DNA from: an uncultured Clostridia bacterium
Lineage (GTDB): Bacteria; Bacillota; Clostridia; TANB77; CAG-508
Assembly (NCBI GenBank): GCA_944388615.1
Contig: CALXJL010000072.1
Span: 1 to 7,219, forward strand
Length of the DNA: 7,219 nucleotides
Direction: 5' to 3'
Every line of letters starts with the position of its first letter. Within the stretch, counting starts at the first letter, position 1. The notes beneath the pieces were generated by a model, which saw only the letters and a program-made list of their open reading frames with translations, was not told where the DNA came from and ran no database searches. Both the position numbers and the translations under genes were made by a program. Positions 6,906 through 7,219 of the stretch are shown here, piece by piece.

Positions 6906-7066
6906 ATGGGAATAAAACTAAGAAGATAACTTTTAAAAAGAAAAACTTTAATGAAAATGGTGATATATTAAGCCAAGAATCTATTAATTGTGATATTCTT
7001 AATATAGATGAGGCTGTGAATTTTTTTAAAGCTATTAATTATTATAAAATAATGAATATTATATAG
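6906..7066 (+). pseudogene. Frameshifted small hypothetical gene (about 50 codons)
   Basis: The ATG at 6906 reads only MGIKLRR before a stop. One base out of phase (frame of 6911) a coding-like stretch runs without stops to TAG at 7064-7066. It begins NKTKKITFKKKNFNENGD, includes NIDEAVNFFKAINYY, and has typical AT-rich coding character. Restoring one base after ATGGG would join both parts into one protein of about 53 residues. The frame has a stop at 6893-6895 and no in-frame ATG before its last codons, so it cannot start alone. After TAG the frame stays open to TAA at 7166-7168, but that part overlaps a promoter. I do not recognise the protein. Sequencing error, a decayed gene or a transfer remnant all remain possible. 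Confidence 0.4.
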
Positions 7067-7124
7067 AAGGATATTGTTTATGAAAAAAATGATTATTATT
7101 CAAGACATAAAAAATACTTTATGT

Positions 7125-7153
7125 TTGACAAATTCAAAATAATATGTTATTAT
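7125..7153 (+). promoter_or_regulatory. Strong consensus promoter facing out of the window
   Basis: TTGACA (7125-7130), exactly 17 bases, then TATTAT (7148-7153): the same two boxes and spacing as the tRNA promoter. Transcription should begin near 7160 and leave the window to the right, so a tRNA, rRNA or other well-expressed transcript probably follows. Confidence 0.7.
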
Positions 7154-7159
7154 TTAATT

Positions 7160-7219
7160 ACAAAATAAAGTGTTTGTCGTGAGCTGTCAACACTGAAAGC
7201 GTATGTGTACTGTGAATGC
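7160..7219 (+). other. Start of an unidentified transcript, cut by the window edge
   Basis: Downstream of the promoter the composition changes: 23 of the last 50 bases are G or C, against a strongly AT-rich background. AGTGTT (7169-7174) and AACACT (7189-7194) can pair. No start codon with a ribosome binding site and no recognisable RNA family is visible in this short stretch. It may be the leader or 5' end of a structured RNA. Confidence 0.35.

Noticed and set aside
7080..7142. 20-codon plus-strand frame MKKMIIIQDI... with a weak GAAGG upstream
   Set aside because: It ends on top of the consensus promoter at 7125-7153, is very short and lies after a decayed frame; a chance frame is more likely.
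6722..7219. tRNA-linked integration site (att duplication of the tRNA-Cys or tRNA-Gly 3' end)
   Set aside because: No repeat of either tRNA 3' end and no integrase is visible in the window.

Overview
The window is AT-rich and reads as a low-GC Gram-positive bacterium, most likely an anaerobic Clostridia-type Firmicute. The reasons are strong AGGAGG-type ribosome binding sites, consensus SigA-like promoters, CCA-encoded tRNAs, a C1A protease with a type I dockerin, and a wall-type surface protein. No species can be named from the sequence alone.

Layout: the left edge (1-113) holds two stacked inverted repeats; the one touching the first stop codon is a good intrinsic terminator. The minus strand then carries two large secreted proteins. 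Downstream (114-3944) is a 1276-residue surface protein with a signal peptide, a probable Cys-Gln thioester domain, four tandem D2/DUF11-like beta domains each with a candidate Lys-Asp-Asn isopeptide triad, and a C-terminal SIVTG-plus-membrane-helix tail. Upstream (4121-6244) is a 707-residue papain-family (C1A) cysteine protease with a probable lectin-like domain and a C-terminal type I dockerin. Each has its own predicted promoter, and the same 12-bp AT palindrome lies in both promoter regions, so they may be co-regulated. No terminator separates them, so readthrough from protease into adhesin is possible.

The plus strand, divergent from the protease, carries a tRNA-Gly(GCC) and tRNA-Cys(GCA) pair behind a consensus promoter and ends at an intrinsic terminator (6787-6820). 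Beyond it (6822-7219) lie a ribosome-binding-site-led short coding remnant broken by a one-base frameshift, then a consensus-quality promoter facing out of the window. Composition turns abruptly GC-richer in the last 50 bases, as if a stable RNA or another gene starts just past the edge.

Functional picture (inference): both proteins act outside the cell. The adhesin may attach covalently to a target through its thioester and form a stiff, cross-linked stalk. The protease could act on surface or host proteins and be docked to a cohesin-bearing scaffold encoded elsewhere; no cohesin is visible here.
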